Shown here: positions 40,674 to 49,993 of the stretch, one piece after another | How positions within the stretch are numbered: position 1 is the stretch's first letter | How the letters are laid out: every line of letters begins with the position of its first letter | Source of the DNA: Amaricoccus sp003258405 | GTDB taxonomy: Bacteria > Pseudomonadota > Alphaproteobacteria > Rhodobacterales > Rhodobacteraceae | NCBI RefSeq assembly: GCF_043226085.1 | Contig: NZ_CP171225.1 | Location: forward strand, 868,001 to 932,000 | DNA length: 64,000 bases | Reading direction: 5' to 3' | Position numbers and translations under genes: made by a program | Notes under the pieces: generated by a model | Databases searched by the model: none | Told to the model about the DNA's origin: nothing | What the model saw: only the letters and a program-made list of their open reading frames with translations

Positions 40674-41372
40674 TCACGCTGGCCCGAAATCGAAGAGATG
40701 CAATGTCGCCCCGCTGCGCCGGAGCCAGTCCCGCGACGCGGCATGATCCGGCAACAGCTGCTCCACCACCGCCCAGAATCGGGGCGAGTGGTTCATCTCC
40801 GCCAGATGCGCCACCTCATGCGCCGCGACATAGTCGAGCACCTCGGGCGGCGCCATGACGAGCCGCCAAGAATACATCAGCCTGCCATCGACACTGCACG
40901 ATCCCCAGCGTGAGCGGGGATCACGCAGCGTGACGCCGGAGAAACGCCGACCGAGCTGCGCGGCATGAAACTCGCTCCGCGCGATCAGAACCTGCCGTGC
41001 CGCCTCACGCAGCCAGCCCCGCACCTTTGCAGGAACCATCTCGGGCGCCCCCGGAACGCTCAGCACACCGTCCGCGAAGGACATCCGCCGCTGCCCTTCG
41101 GCCCGGCGCACGCTGAGGGAGCCACCCCGGAACGGCAGGATGGCACCGTCAGCCACGGCGACGCGTGCGCCGCTCGCCATCAAGCGCGTGCGCAGCCAGC
41201 CCTCGTTCGCTTGAAGAAACGCAATTGCCGAGGTGGCAGGTACGCCCCTCGGCAATGTCAGCGCCGCGCCCTGCCCGTCCCGCGACACGCGCAGTACAAA
41301 TCGGCGGGCCTGCGCGTGTCGGCGCAGGCGGATCTCGATCGCCGGATCTCCGATCCTGAGCGTCTCCGCCAT
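40674..41372 (-). CDS. YgjP-like metallopeptidase (M48-type domain)
   Basis: A 232-residue protein with the zinc motif HEVAHLAEMNHSPRFW (HExxH plus downstream His) and a conserved LRDPRSRWGSCSVDGRLMYSWRLVMAPPEVLDYV, typical of the YgjP/DUF45 family. Function is not settled; some family members act on nucleotides. It starts 10 nt after the phaZ stop and is probably in the same operon. Confidence 0.85.
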   Translation of the reverse strand: MAETLRIGDPAIEIRLRRHAQARRFVLRVSRDGQGAALTLPRGVPATSAIAFLQANEGWLRTRLMASGARVAVADGAILPFRGGSLSVRRAEGQRRMSFADGVLSVPGAPEMVPAKVRGWLREAARQVLIARSEFHAAQLGRRFSGVTLRDPRSRWGSCSVDGRLMYSWRLVMAPPEVLDYVAAHEVAHLAEMNHSPRFWAVVEQLLPDHAASRDWLRRSGATLHLFDFGPA

Positions 41373-41382
41373 TGCGCGGAGA

Positions 41383-42636
41383 TCAGCTGGCGACGGCCTG
41401 CCGGTTCGCGCGGATGAAATCCCGCACCTGCGGCTGGGTGATGTTGCGCCAGCGCGAGCCGTTGAAGACGCCGTAGTGGCCGACACCCTCGACAACACAA
41501 TGCTTCCGCTTGTCGTCAGGAAGGTTCCTGGCCAGCGTATGCGCCGCTTCGGTCTGGCCGAGGCCGGTGATGTCGTCGGTCTCGCCTTCCACCGTCATGA
41601 TCGCGATGTCGGTGATCGCACCCGGATCGACATGCGTGTCGCGGTGGTAATACTTGCCCTCCGCCAGCAGACGCTTCTGGAATACCCGCTCGATGGTCTG
41701 GAGATAAAACTCCGCCGTGAGATCCATCACAGCCATGTATTCATCGTAGAAACGCTGATGCGCCTCGGCGCTCTCACCGTCCCCCCGCACCAGATTGCGG
41801 AAATGGCCAACATGCGCATCCATGTGGCGGTCGAGGTTCATGGCAAAGAACGAGGAAAGCTGCAGGAATCCCGGGTAGACCCGGCGCATGAAGCCGCGAT
41901 TCGGCCAAGGAACATGGGTGACCACATTATGCTCGAACCAGCTGAGCGGCTTGCCCTCGGCAAGAATGTTCGGCTGCTTCGGATTCTGAGCCGTGTCGAT
42001 CGGCGATCCCATGAGGATGATCGACGCCGGGCGCCGCGGATTGTCCGACATCGCCATCAGCGAGGCCGCGACCGTCACAGGGATCCCGGGCTGGCACACC
42101 GCCATCACATGCACCCGCTCGCCGCTCCTGGAAAGGAACTCGATCGCCTCGATCAGATAATCCGAATAATCGTCCAGATCAAAGCTGCCCTCGGAGACGG
42201 ACACGTCGCGCGCATCCTTCCAGTCGGTGATATAGACATCATGCTCGGGCAGCATCGCCTTCACCGTGCCGCGGAGCAGCGTGGCATAATGGCCCGACAT
42301 CGGCGCAACGATCAGCAGCTTCGGATCGTCGCGGCCGTCGGCCGCGGCCGAGTCGCGCTTGAAATGCAGCAGGTCGCAGAAGGGCTTCGTCCAGACAACT
42401 TCTTCCTGGATTGGGGTCTCGATTCCGTCAACGACCGTCGATTCGATCTCGAATTCAGGCTTTCCATAGCGCCGCGTAGCATTGATGAACATCTCGAGCG
42501 CGGCAGAGACGGTGCGGGAACCATAGGTTTCCGCCACCGGATTCAATGGGTTCCGCAGCACTTCCTTTCCCATTCGCGCAACTGTGCGCATCGGCGAAAT
42601 CGCCGCATGAGTCATCTCATAGGCATGGTACAGCAT
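41383..42636 (-). CDS. phaZ: Intracellular polyhydroxyalkanoate depolymerase
   Basis: A 417-residue PHB depolymerase of the cytoplasmic, cysteine-nucleophile type. C181 in MAVCQPGIP replaces the lipase-box Ser as in Ralstonia PhaZ1. The acidic residue is in VEGETDDITG and the His in VEGVGHYGVFNG. It releases hydroxybutyrate from storage granules. The ATG at 42636 (MLYHAYEMTHAAISPMR) has GGTGG 4-8 nt upstream. The promoter region toward the divergent TIGR02300 gene is A+T-rich. Confidence 0.93.
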   Translation of the reverse strand: MLYHAYEMTHAAISPMRTVARMGKEVLRNPLNPVAETYGSRTVSAALEMFINATRRYGKPEFEIESTVVDGIETPIQEEVVWTKPFCDLLHFKRDSAAADGRDDPKLLIVAPMSGHYATLLRGTVKAMLPEHDVYITDWKDARDVSVSEGSFDLDDYSDYLIEAIEFLSRSGERVHVMAVCQPGIPVTVAASLMAMSDNPRRPASIILMGSPIDTAQNPKQPNILAEGKPLSWFEHNVVTHVPWPNRGFMRRVYPGFLQLSSFFAMNLDRHMDAHVGHFRNLVRGDGESAEAHQRFYDEYMAVMDLTAEFYLQTIERVFQKRLLAEGKYYHRDTHVDPGAITDIAIMTVEGETDDITGLGQTEAAHTLARNLPDDKRKHCVVEGVGHYGVFNGSRWRNITQPQVRDFIRANRQAVAS

Positions 42637-42831
42637 AGTCCACCAGCATCCCGTATTATCGCTTGCCGCAACAGTAATATTTTCACGGCCGCCTTCAAGC
42701 AATTTTATTACTCCGCGGCAAATGTATGACGGTGAGGTTAAACCTTGGTGACGATCCGCAAAGCCTTTGACAACACCGGACCCGCATGGCATCGCACGCC
42801 GGATTCGCTCTCAACCTGAACGAGGACACAT

Positions 42832-43158
42832 ATGCCCAAAGAAGAGTGGGGCGTGAAACGTATTTGCCCGAGTTGCTCCACGCGGTTCTATGATCTCCGC
42901 ATGGATCCGCTCACCTGCCCCAATTGTGGCGCGAGCTTCTCGCTCGAAAGCCTGACTGACAGCAAACCCAAGGCCTTGCGGCCCGAGAAGGCAAAGCCAG
43001 CGGCCGCCGATGAGGTCGAGGATCTGCCCGATATCGAAGAGACCGATGACGTCATCGACGGCGACGACGATCTCGACGACGACCTCCTCGAGGATGACGA
43101 TGACAACGTCTCTCTCGACGAAATCGCCGACGTTGGCGGAAACGACGACGACGAGTGA
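42832..43158 (+). CDS. TIGR02300 family protein (zinc ribbon, acidic tail)
   Basis: A 108-residue protein. The N-terminus has two CxxC pairs (RICPSCSTRFYDLRMDPLTCPNCG), a rubredoxin-like zinc ribbon, and the C-terminal half is almost wholly acidic (runs such as DDDLDDDLLEDDDDN). This is the TIGR02300 family, conserved in alphaproteobacteria without an assigned function. GAGGAC precedes the ATG. It lies 100 bp upstream of tRNA-Ala. Confidence 0.9.
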   Translation: MPKEEWGVKRICPSCSTRFYDLRMDPLTCPNCGASFSLESLTDSKPKALRPEKAKPAAADEVEDLPDIEETDDVIDGDDDLDDDLLEDDDDNVSLDEIADVGGNDDDE

Positions 43159-43258
43159 AAAACCTGCTTTTTTGGGCTTGCGCTGTCTGAGGCAGCTCAA
43201 TATGAAGCGGACCTGCAGCGACGGTCAGATGGAAACATCCACCGGCCGTCGCGCAAAT

Positions 43259-43334
<76 letters not shown>

Positions 43335-43553
43335 AATCTTCTTCTTAAAATAAGATCTTAGATCATCCGGGGCATCCACGCCTTCGGGCTTCGGAGAAGC
43401 GCGCGGGCCTATTCCCTTGGCGCTGTCGTGCAAGTCTTCCTGCTCCCGAGGGATAAGCGCGTTTCGCAAGCCCTGGAGCCCGAAAACAGCGCACGGAGGG
43501 CGAGACCGGGCGAACCCTGCCCGGCCGCAGCATATACACACCACGCGGATCGC

Positions 43554-44879
43554 CTAGGCCTCGGCCAGGGCCGCCCTCAGCGCGGCGACAAAGCGATCCG
43601 CCTCGGCAAATCTGAGGCAGAGCGGAGGCCGGATCTTCAGCGTATGGCCAAACTTCCCTGCCGCACCGATCAGCACGCCATGTCCGCGCAGCCCGTTGAT
43701 AACCGTCGCTGCGAGTTCGGGATCCGGCATCCCCGCATCTCCCTCGCGACAGAGATCGAGCCCGAGAAAGAGCCCCGCGCCCCGGATCGCGCCGATCCGG
43801 TCGTCCCGTGCAGCAAGCCCGGCGAGTCCGGCCGCGAGATGCGCACCGACCCGGGCGGCATTCTCCATGAGCCGCTCGTCGGCGATCACGTCGAGAACAG
43901 CGAGTCCCGCAGCAGCAGCCACCGGATTGGCGCCAAAGGTATTGAAATACCCGAACTGGGCGCAGAAGGCCTCGAGAAGCTCCGGCCGCGCGGCCATGCC
44001 TGCCATCGGGAAACCGTTCCCCATCGGCTTGCCCATGGTCACGATGTCTGGCTCCACGCGGTGCCGGGTGAAGCCCCACATCGCGCTGCCTGTCCGCGCA
44101 AAGCCGGGCTGCACCTCGTCGGCGATATAGAGCCCGCCCGCGGCCCGCATCCGCGCCACCGCCGGAGCAAGAAAACCTGCCGGATCGGCAAAGACACCGT
44201 CGCTTGAAAAAATCGAATCACAGATGAGCGCGGCAGGCCGGTGGCCGCGCGCAGCAAGCGCCTCGGCCGCGCGCTCGATGGCGGCGGCAAATCCGCCCGC
44301 AATGTCGTCGCCATAGGCTTCCGGCCCCGGCGGCGGCACGCTTTCGACCCAGTCGGGCGGCCCGCCCATCTTGAAGGCGGACGGCGAGACCTGCATCACC
44401 AGATCGGTATTGCCGTGGTAGGCCGTCTCGGTGACGACAACGCCCGTGCCGCCCGTCGACATGCGCGCGAGCCGGAGCGCAAGATCGTTCGCCTCGCTCC
44501 CCGAACAGGTCAGCACCACATTCGAGAGCGCCTCGGGCAATTCTCCCTTCAACCGCTCCAGATAGGTCTCGAGAATCTGAGTCAGATAGCGGCTGTTGGT
44601 ATTGAGCGTTGCGATCTGGCGTGACACGGCCTCCACCACGCGCGGATGGCAATGCCCGACCGAGGGGACGTTATTATAGAAGTCGAGATACCGCGTGCCG
44701 TCGGCAGCCTCCATCCAGGCACCTTCCGCCCGGACCATTTCGATCGGTCGGCGAAAGAACAGCACCGAGGCCGCGCCCATGTTCTGCTGGCGCCGCACAA
44801 GCAGCGGATCGCCGCCATTGCCGTCGCGGGAGGCGTCGAAAGCGTTCATGTCGAGAATCTGGCGGGGTTTCGCGTCCAT
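43554..44879 (-). CDS. Class III PLP-dependent aminotransferase or phospho-lyase
   Basis: A 441-residue fold type I class III enzyme. It has FYNNVPSVGHCHPRVVEAV, TCSGSEANDLALRLAR, ETAYHGNT, IADEVQPGFARTG and the PLP lysine in VTMGKPMGNGFP. It begins 3 nt after the stop of a phosphotransferase gene. This kinase plus class III enzyme pairing recalls the human ETNPPL/PHYKPL phospho-lyases with hydroxylysine kinase, so it may eliminate phosphate from a phosphorylated amino alcohol, not transaminate. GAGAG precedes the ATG. Confidence 0.88.
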   Translation of the reverse strand: MDAKPRQILDMNAFDASRDGNGGDPLLVRRQQNMGAASVLFFRRPIEMVRAEGAWMEAADGTRYLDFYNNVPSVGHCHPRVVEAVSRQIATLNTNSRYLTQILETYLERLKGELPEALSNVVLTCSGSEANDLALRLARMSTGGTGVVVTETAYHGNTDLVMQVSPSAFKMGGPPDWVESVPPPGPEAYGDDIAGGFAAAIERAAEALAARGHRPAALICDSIFSSDGVFADPAGFLAPAVARMRAAGGLYIADEVQPGFARTGSAMWGFTRHRVEPDIVTMGKPMGNGFPMAGMAARPELLEAFCAQFGYFNTFGANPVAAAAGLAVLDVIADERLMENAARVGAHLAAGLAGLAARDDRIGAIRGAGLFLGLDLCREGDAGMPDPELAATVINGLRGHGVLIGAAGKFGHTLKIRPPLCLRFAEADRFVAALRAALAEA

Positions 44880-44882
44880 CTC

Positions 44883-45878
44883 TCAGGACCGCCCGGACAG
44901 GAAGCGCTCGGCGATGGCAAGCGTGCCATCAGTGAAGCCCGCCCCCATCTCCTGCGCCGTCGGTGTCTCCGCATGGCTCGCGATCCACGCGGTCAGTTGC
45001 AGGCGGCGCAACATGATGAAGGTTTCCATCTGCATTTCTGCCGTTACGGGCAGCTCTGCAACCGAACGGTAGCCATCGAGCCAGGCCGCCTGCAAACCGG
45101 GGATCGCAGGATCTGTCTCGAAGAAACTGATTGCCGCCGCGAAATCGAACAGGAACCAGCCAAAACCGCAGTCGTCGAAATCGATCACCGCGATACGCCC
45201 CGAATCGATCAGCAGATTCGCGAGCCGAAGATCGGCATGGATCAGTCCGAAGACCTCTGGCCCCGTGCCGATCTCGGCAAGCCGCCGTTCGAGTTCAACC
45301 GTTGCGCGCTCGAGCAGTTTCCTGCCCGGTTCCCGCAGGCCCAACGCCGCACGCCAGTCGCCCCAATGCGGCCGCCGGCCCACGGTCGTGTCGAAATCCC
45401 AGGTCTTGCGCACGAATCCAGCCGGACGCGTCCAGCGCCGCACGTGGGCGTGCAATCGGGCGCTGATCTCGCCAAGCTCGCGGAAACCCTCCTCAAGATC
45501 CTCCTCCGGCAAGGGCTCCCGGCCTGACATGAACGCAAAGGCGACCACGTCGCGCCGCTCGCCATCAAGATCGAACCCCGCCACATGCCCGCCCGAGCGG
45601 CAGGGCAAGGGCGCGGGCGTCGGCAAGACGTTTTCAGCCCGCAGCGCCTCAATCCAGGCAAGTTCAGACTCGATTTCGGCCCGTGTGTGATACCCTGGGC
45701 GATGAACCCGCAGGATTACCGGCGCTTCCCGCTCCGGGTCATCTGCGCGGAAGGTCGCATTCTCGGAAATCGTCAGGAGAGAAACCTCGGTGCGTCCGGA
45801 GAGCCCCCATTCCCCAGCCAGCGCCATGGCTCCGGCCCGCAGCCGCTCGAGGAAACTCTCAGTATACAATCCGCCCAT
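44883..45878 (-). CDS. Aminoglycoside phosphotransferase-fold kinase (hydroxylysine kinase-like)
   Basis: A 331-residue APH-fold small-molecule kinase. The catalytic loop is GLIHADLRLANLLID (HxDxxxxN) and the metal site IAVIDFDDCGFGWFLFD. It lacks features specific to drug-resistance enzymes and, by its tight linkage to a class III PLP gene, more likely phosphorylates a hydroxy-amino compound. The start at 45878 is preferred over an upstream non-conserved, Cys-rich extension. It is divergent from a polyamine-type importer. Confidence 0.85.
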   Translation of the reverse strand: MGGLYTESFLERLRAGAMALAGEWGLSGRTEVSLLTISENATFRADDPEREAPVILRVHRPGYHTRAEIESELAWIEALRAENVLPTPAPLPCRSGGHVAGFDLDGERRDVVAFAFMSGREPLPEEDLEEGFRELGEISARLHAHVRRWTRPAGFVRKTWDFDTTVGRRPHWGDWRAALGLREPGRKLLERATVELERRLAEIGTGPEVFGLIHADLRLANLLIDSGRIAVIDFDDCGFGWFLFDFAAAISFFETDPAIPGLQAAWLDGYRSVAELPVTAEMQMETFIMLRRLQLTAWIASHAETPTAQEMGAGFTDGTLAIAERFLSGRS

Positions 45879-46079
45879 GATCCGGTCCCGGTGCTGCCCA
45901 GTTTTGATGCAAGTTAAACAGTTTTCCTGTGACTCACAACAAAACTTCTTGCAGAATGTGACAGAAGCAGGTCTCCTGCTCATGTTTTCGGCGTTGCGCC
46001 CCTCGCCAGGATCCGCATCCAGGCATCAGGCCGACGCTGCTCAGGTATGCGGCAGACAGAGAGAAGAGGAGGCGTGACA
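45879..46079. promoter_or_regulatory. Divergent promoter region with paired dyads
   Basis: This 201-bp gap separates the kinase unit from the ABC importer operon. Around 45900-45953 it is A+T-richer and carries AGTTTTG (45900-45906) with CAAAACT (45940-45946), and TGCAAG (45908-45913) with CTTGCA (45948-45953). Both pairs are offset by 40 bp, an arrangement suggesting two sites for one regulator. An AGGAGG site precedes the importer start. Confidence 0.45.
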
Positions 46080-47216
46080 ATGACATTCACCCGAAGAGAA
46101 TTTAACCGCGGCGTTCTCACGCTGGCGGGTCTCGGCGCGATGGGTCTGGGCTCCCGTGCCCTTGCTGCGCGCACCGACGAACTCAACATTCTGTGCTGGG
46201 AAGGCTACAATACCGACGACGTGCTCGGCCCCTTCCGCGAGGCGCACGCCGGTGCCACCGTCCGCGCCGAAAGCGGCACCTCGGATCCGGACATGGTCAA
46301 CAAGCTCCGCGCGGGCGAGATCAAGGTTTGGGACCTCATAAACCTCAACCAGCCCTGGGCCCGAGCGCGGCTCTATCCCGAAGGCCTCATCAAACCGCTC
46401 GAGAAGGAGCGGTTCATGCCCTATTTCGAGAAGATGGCCCAGGGTTTCGCAAACCCGCCCTATCCGCTCGCCTTCGCCGACAATGGTGATCTGATCGGCA
46501 TGCCCCAGCGCTACGGCCCGTTCTCCTTCGTGGTGAACACCGACAAGATCAGCCGCGAGATGGCCGAGGACCAGGGCTGGAAACTCTTCCTCGATCCGGC
46601 GATGAAGGATCGCTACGGCATCCTCACCTACGACAACTGGAACATCATCCACATGTGCCTGACGGGCGACCAGAACCCGTTTGCGCCCCTTGAGGGTGAC
46701 GGGCTCGAGACGTTCAGAGCCACAGCCGGCCAGATCTTTGGCGGCGCGAAACTTCTCTCTGACGATCTCGTCGCGATGAACACTGCACTCATCAACGGCG
46801 AAATCGATGCCTATTTCACGGGCGGCACCTACACCGCCAGCCCCGCCCGCCTCGACGGGCTGACGAATATCCGCGGCATCACACCGAAATCCGGCCCCCT
46901 CGACGGCAAGGGCGGCGTCGTCTGGATCGAGCTCACATCTGCCGTCAACAACCCTGACCCCTCGCCGCTCGCCGAGGATTTTCTCGAATTCGTTCAGGCG
47001 CCGGAGATCTGCAAGGCCGTGGGCTTCGCCGAAGGCACCTACAATCCCGTGGCCCAGATGGGCAATCCGGAGGTCTTCGCGCTCTGGGACGAGGAGGAGC
47101 TCGACGCGATCCAGTGGGACAGCCTCGAGGAAGAGATGGCCCGCTCTGTCCAGTACGACGTGGTCACGTCCTATGACGAACTCTACACGATCTACAATGC
47201 GGCCAAACGTGCTTGA
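46080..47216 (+). CDS. Spermidine/putrescine-type ABC transporter substrate-binding protein
   Basis: A 378-residue PotD-like periplasmic binding protein. The N-terminus TRREFNRGVLTLAGLGAMGLG...ALAA has a twin-arginine signal with cleavage around ALA-A. The mature part begins LNILCWEGYNTDDVLGPFREAHAGATVRAESGTSDPDMVNKLRAGEIKVWDL, typical of the family. AGGAGG lies 8 nt before the ATG. The actual ligand (polyamine, amino alcohol or other cation) is unknown; linked genes suggest an amine. Confidence 0.9.
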   Translation: MTFTRREFNRGVLTLAGLGAMGLGSRALAARTDELNILCWEGYNTDDVLGPFREAHAGATVRAESGTSDPDMVNKLRAGEIKVWDLINLNQPWARARLYPEGLIKPLEKERFMPYFEKMAQGFANPPYPLAFADNGDLIGMPQRYGPFSFVVNTDKISREMAEDQGWKLFLDPAMKDRYGILTYDNWNIIHMCLTGDQNPFAPLEGDGLETFRATAGQIFGGAKLLSDDLVAMNTALINGEIDAYFTGGTYTASPARLDGLTNIRGITPKSGPLDGKGGVVWIELTSAVNNPDPSPLAEDFLEFVQAPEICKAVGFAEGTYNPVAQMGNPEVFALWDEEELDAIQWDSLEEEMARSVQYDVVTSYDELYTIYNAAKRA

Positions 47217-48309
47217 GGCATCCGCCCCCGCCGCCATCAAGGCTCCCGCCCGGACAATCCTGACGATTGCCGGGCTGGAAAAGACCTTTGATGACTTCAC
47301 CGCCCTGCACGGGATCGATCTCCACGTGCAGGACGGCGAATTCCTGACCATCGTGGGTCCCTCCGGCAGCGGGAAGACGACCCTGATCCGCCTGCTCGTC
47401 GGAATGGAGACCCCGACGAGCGGCTCGATCTGGCTCCGCGATCAGCGGATCGATGAACTGCCGCCCAACAAGCGCCCGACCTGCATGGTCTTCCAGTCGC
47501 TGGCACTCTTCCCGCATCGGACCGTTGGCGAAAATATTGAGTTCCCGCTCAAGATCCGGGGCACTCCGGCCGCTGAGCGCAAGGCCCGCGCGCTGGAGCT
47601 TCTCACCCTTTTGCGCCTGCCACCCGACTATTACAGCAAGCGCATTCAGCAGTGCTCCGGCGGCGAACGGCAGCGCGTGGCGCTTGCCCGCGCACTCGCC
47701 TTCGACCCCGAGATCCTCTTCTTCGATGAACCGCTCTCCGCGCTCGACTACCGGCTGCGCAAGACGCTCGAGAAGGAACTGAAGGATCTTCATGCCCGCA
47801 CTGGCAAGACCTTCATCTACATCACCCACTCGCTCGAAGAGGCGATGGTGATGTCCGACCGGATTGCGATCATGCGCGCCGGCCGCTTCGAGCAGATCGC
47901 TACGCCGGACGAGATCTACGCCCGCCCCGTCAGCCGTTTCGTCGCGGGCTTCATGGGCGAGGTGAACCTCTTCGACGTGACGGCGGATGGGACGGACATG
48001 GCCGGCTCCGGCCTCGTGATCCGGCCGGGTCTCGCGGCGGAGACGGGCCTCAAGGGCCCCGGCACCCTGGTCGTCCGGCCCGAAGCCGTCCGTTTCCTCG
48101 ACTTCGGAGAAGCCGCGGATTTCCAGATCCAGGGCGTCCTCCACGCCGAATATGCCCTCGGCAGCCGCCTGCAGTACGAGATCGACCTCGCTGACGACCG
48201 GAAGGGCACGGTTGAGGTCCTGCGCGAGCAGCGTATCACAGGCAAACCCGGAACTGACGTCCGTCTCGGCTGGGATCTCTCGAGCTGCCATCTCATCAAG
48301 GGGGCCTGA
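47197..48309 (+). CDS. ABC transporter ATP-binding protein (PotA-like)
   Basis: A 370-residue ATPase with Walker A GPSGSGKT, Q-loop MVFQSLALFPHRTVGENIEFPL, signature CSGGERQRVALARAL, Walker B ILFFDEPLSALDYRLR and H-loop YITHSLEEAM, then a C-terminal TOBE-like domain (RPEAVRFLDFGEAADFQIQGVLHAEY). The start overlaps the binding-protein gene; ATG at 47197 is chosen, but ATG 47173 and GTG 47209 are possible. Confidence 0.93.
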   Translation: MRPNVLEASAPAAIKAPARTILTIAGLEKTFDDFTALHGIDLHVQDGEFLTIVGPSGSGKTTLIRLLVGMETPTSGSIWLRDQRIDELPPNKRPTCMVFQSLALFPHRTVGENIEFPLKIRGTPAAERKARALELLTLLRLPPDYYSKRIQQCSGGERQRVALARALAFDPEILFFDEPLSALDYRLRKTLEKELKDLHARTGKTFIYITHSLEEAMVMSDRIAIMRAGRFEQIATPDEIYARPVSRFVAGFMGEVNLFDVTADGTDMAGSGLVIRPGLAAETGLKGPGTLVVRPEAVRFLDFGEAADFQIQGVLHAEYALGSRLQYEIDLADDRKGTVEVLREQRITGKPGTDVRLGWDLSSCHLIKGA

Positions 48310-48312
48310 GCC

Positions 48313-49167
48313 ATGGACCGGCTGAATGCCCGCCTCGGTTATCTCACCGCGTTGCCGATCACGGCGCTGCTGCTCCTGAGCTTCGTCGCACCGCTCGTCG
48401 TTGTGGCCGCGTTCTCGATCATGCCCCAGAAGGTCTTCTCGCTCGCGCATCTGCCCGACTTCTCGGCCTATGGCGAGATCCTGCGCCAGGGCTACTGGCG
48501 CTCGCTCATCTGGTCGCTCGGCATGGCGATCGCCGCAACCGCAATACTCTTCGTGATCTCCTGGCCGCTCGCCTTCGCCATGGCCAAGGTCTACCGCCGC
48601 TTCACCTTGGTGCTGACTGTGGGTGTGGTGATGACCCTCTTCGTCTCGGAGAACATCCGCCTCTTCGGCTGGGTGCTCACGCTGATGAAGGGCGGGCTCA
48701 TCGAGGGCTACCTCCGGTCCTGGGGCTTCGCCGGCTTCGACGGGCTGCTCTACAACGTTCCCGTGATCGTGTTCGGCCTCGTCTACGTCTACTTCCCCTT
48801 CATGCTCTTCCCCCTCGCCCAGGGCATCGCCATGGTGCCCGACGACGCCCGCGAGGCGGCCGTCGATCTCGGTGCCTCGCGCTGGCAGCTGCTGCGCGAG
48901 GTCGAGCTTCCCCTCGCGGCACCGGGCATCGTCATCGGCTGCCTCCTCTGCTTCGTGCTCTCCGCGGGCGCCATCGCCGAATCGAAGCTCCTCGGCGGCC
49001 AGGCGGTGATCGTGATGGGCGACGAGGTCGAGACCGCCTTCACCTACGGCCAGAACTGGCCGCTTGGCGCTGCACTTGCCATGGTGCTCATCGCCATCAT
49101 AGGAGCCGTGGCGCTCTTCAGCGTGAGCCGCGTGGATCTCGACGCGATGTTCGGCGGGAGAAAGTGA
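48313..49167 (+). CDS. ABC transporter permease (PotB-like)
   Basis: A 284-residue permease with about six TM helices. The first is near residues 14-35 (LTALPITALLLLSFVAPLVVVAAFSIM), and the EAA loop is DDAREAAVDLGASRWQLLREVELPLAAPGI. It begins 3 nt after the ATPase stop and is followed, after one base, by the second permease. Confidence 0.93.
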   Translation: MDRLNARLGYLTALPITALLLLSFVAPLVVVAAFSIMPQKVFSLAHLPDFSAYGEILRQGYWRSLIWSLGMAIAATAILFVISWPLAFAMAKVYRRFTLVLTVGVVMTLFVSENIRLFGWVLTLMKGGLIEGYLRSWGFAGFDGLLYNVPVIVFGLVYVYFPFMLFPLAQGIAMVPDDAREAAVDLGASRWQLLREVELPLAAPGIVIGCLLCFVLSAGAIAESKLLGGQAVIVMGDEVETAFTYGQNWPLGAALAMVLIAIIGAVALFSVSRVDLDAMFGGRK

Positions 49168-49168
49168 G

Positions 49169-49975
49169 ATGAAACCCACCGCCGTCACCCGTGCGCTCCT
49201 CCTCGGCTATGGCATCCTCGTACTCGCCATCCTCTACCTCCCCATCGTCGCCGTGGGCTTCGCATCCGTTTCCAAGGCGCGTTACCTCACCTTCCCGATC
49301 CGCCGCTACGCCTTCGACTGGTATGGCGAGGCGATCGCAAGCCCGACCGTGTCCGACCTTCTCGCCACCTCGCTCCGCGTCGCTGCCATCGTCACCGTCA
49401 TCTCGATGGTTGCGGGATTCTTCGGCGCGCTCGCCTATGCCCGCTACCAGTGGCGCTACCGGCGCCTCTTCCAGAAGCTCATCCTGCTGCCGATATTCTT
49501 CCCCCAGACCGTGCTCGGCCTCGCCCTGCTCATCTGGTTCAACGCGATCGGCGTCACCCCCACCTGGAAGACAGCCGTCATCGCGCATCTGGTCTGGATC
49601 GGCCCGATCGCGACGCTCGTCATCGCCATCCGCGCCTACAGCTTCGATCCGGCGCTCGAGGAAGCCGCCCGCGACATGGGTTGCACGACTTGGAGCGTGA
49701 TGCGTGAGGTGACGATACCGCTGCTCATGCCCGGCGTGATCTCGGCAGGCCTCTTCGCCTTCCTGCTCTCCTGGGGCAACTTCCCGCTCTCGCTCTTCAC
49801 CACGGGAGCCGACTCGACCTTACCCGAATGGCTGTATGCAAAGATGGTCTCCGGCTATTCCCCCCTGGTTCCGACCGTGGGTATGCTGAGCGTCGCCGCC
49901 TCCGCGCTGCTGCTTGCCATCGGGCTCACCCTGCCCGCCCTGCTGCGCCTCCTGCGCGGCCAAACGACCGACTAG
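49169..49975 (+). CDS. ABC transporter permease (PotC-like)
   Basis: A 268-residue permease starting TRALLLGYGILVLAILYLPIVAVGFASVSKAR, with the EAA loop EEAARDMGCTTWSVMREVTIPLLMPGVI. GGGAG lies in the end of the preceding gene. With the PotB-like protein it forms the membrane channel of the importer. Confidence 0.93.
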   Translation: MKPTAVTRALLLGYGILVLAILYLPIVAVGFASVSKARYLTFPIRRYAFDWYGEAIASPTVSDLLATSLRVAAIVTVISMVAGFFGALAYARYQWRYRRLFQKLILLPIFFPQTVLGLALLIWFNAIGVTPTWKTAVIAHLVWIGPIATLVIAIRAYSFDPALEEAARDMGCTTWSVMREVTIPLLMPGVISAGLFAFLLSWGNFPLSLFTTGADSTLPEWLYAKMVSGYSPLVPTVGMLSVAASALLLAIGLTLPALLRLLRGQTTD

Positions 49976-49993
49976 AATAGGAAGGAGACGCCC

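Noticed and set aside
44883..45878. Aminoglycoside-resistance gene
   Set aside because: The APH fold is shared by many small-molecule kinases; linkage to a PLP enzyme and catabolic genes argues against drug resistance.
47164..49188. 674-residue open frame antisense to the importer genes
   Set aside because: Charged low-complexity translation opposite an ATPase and a permease with clear motifs.
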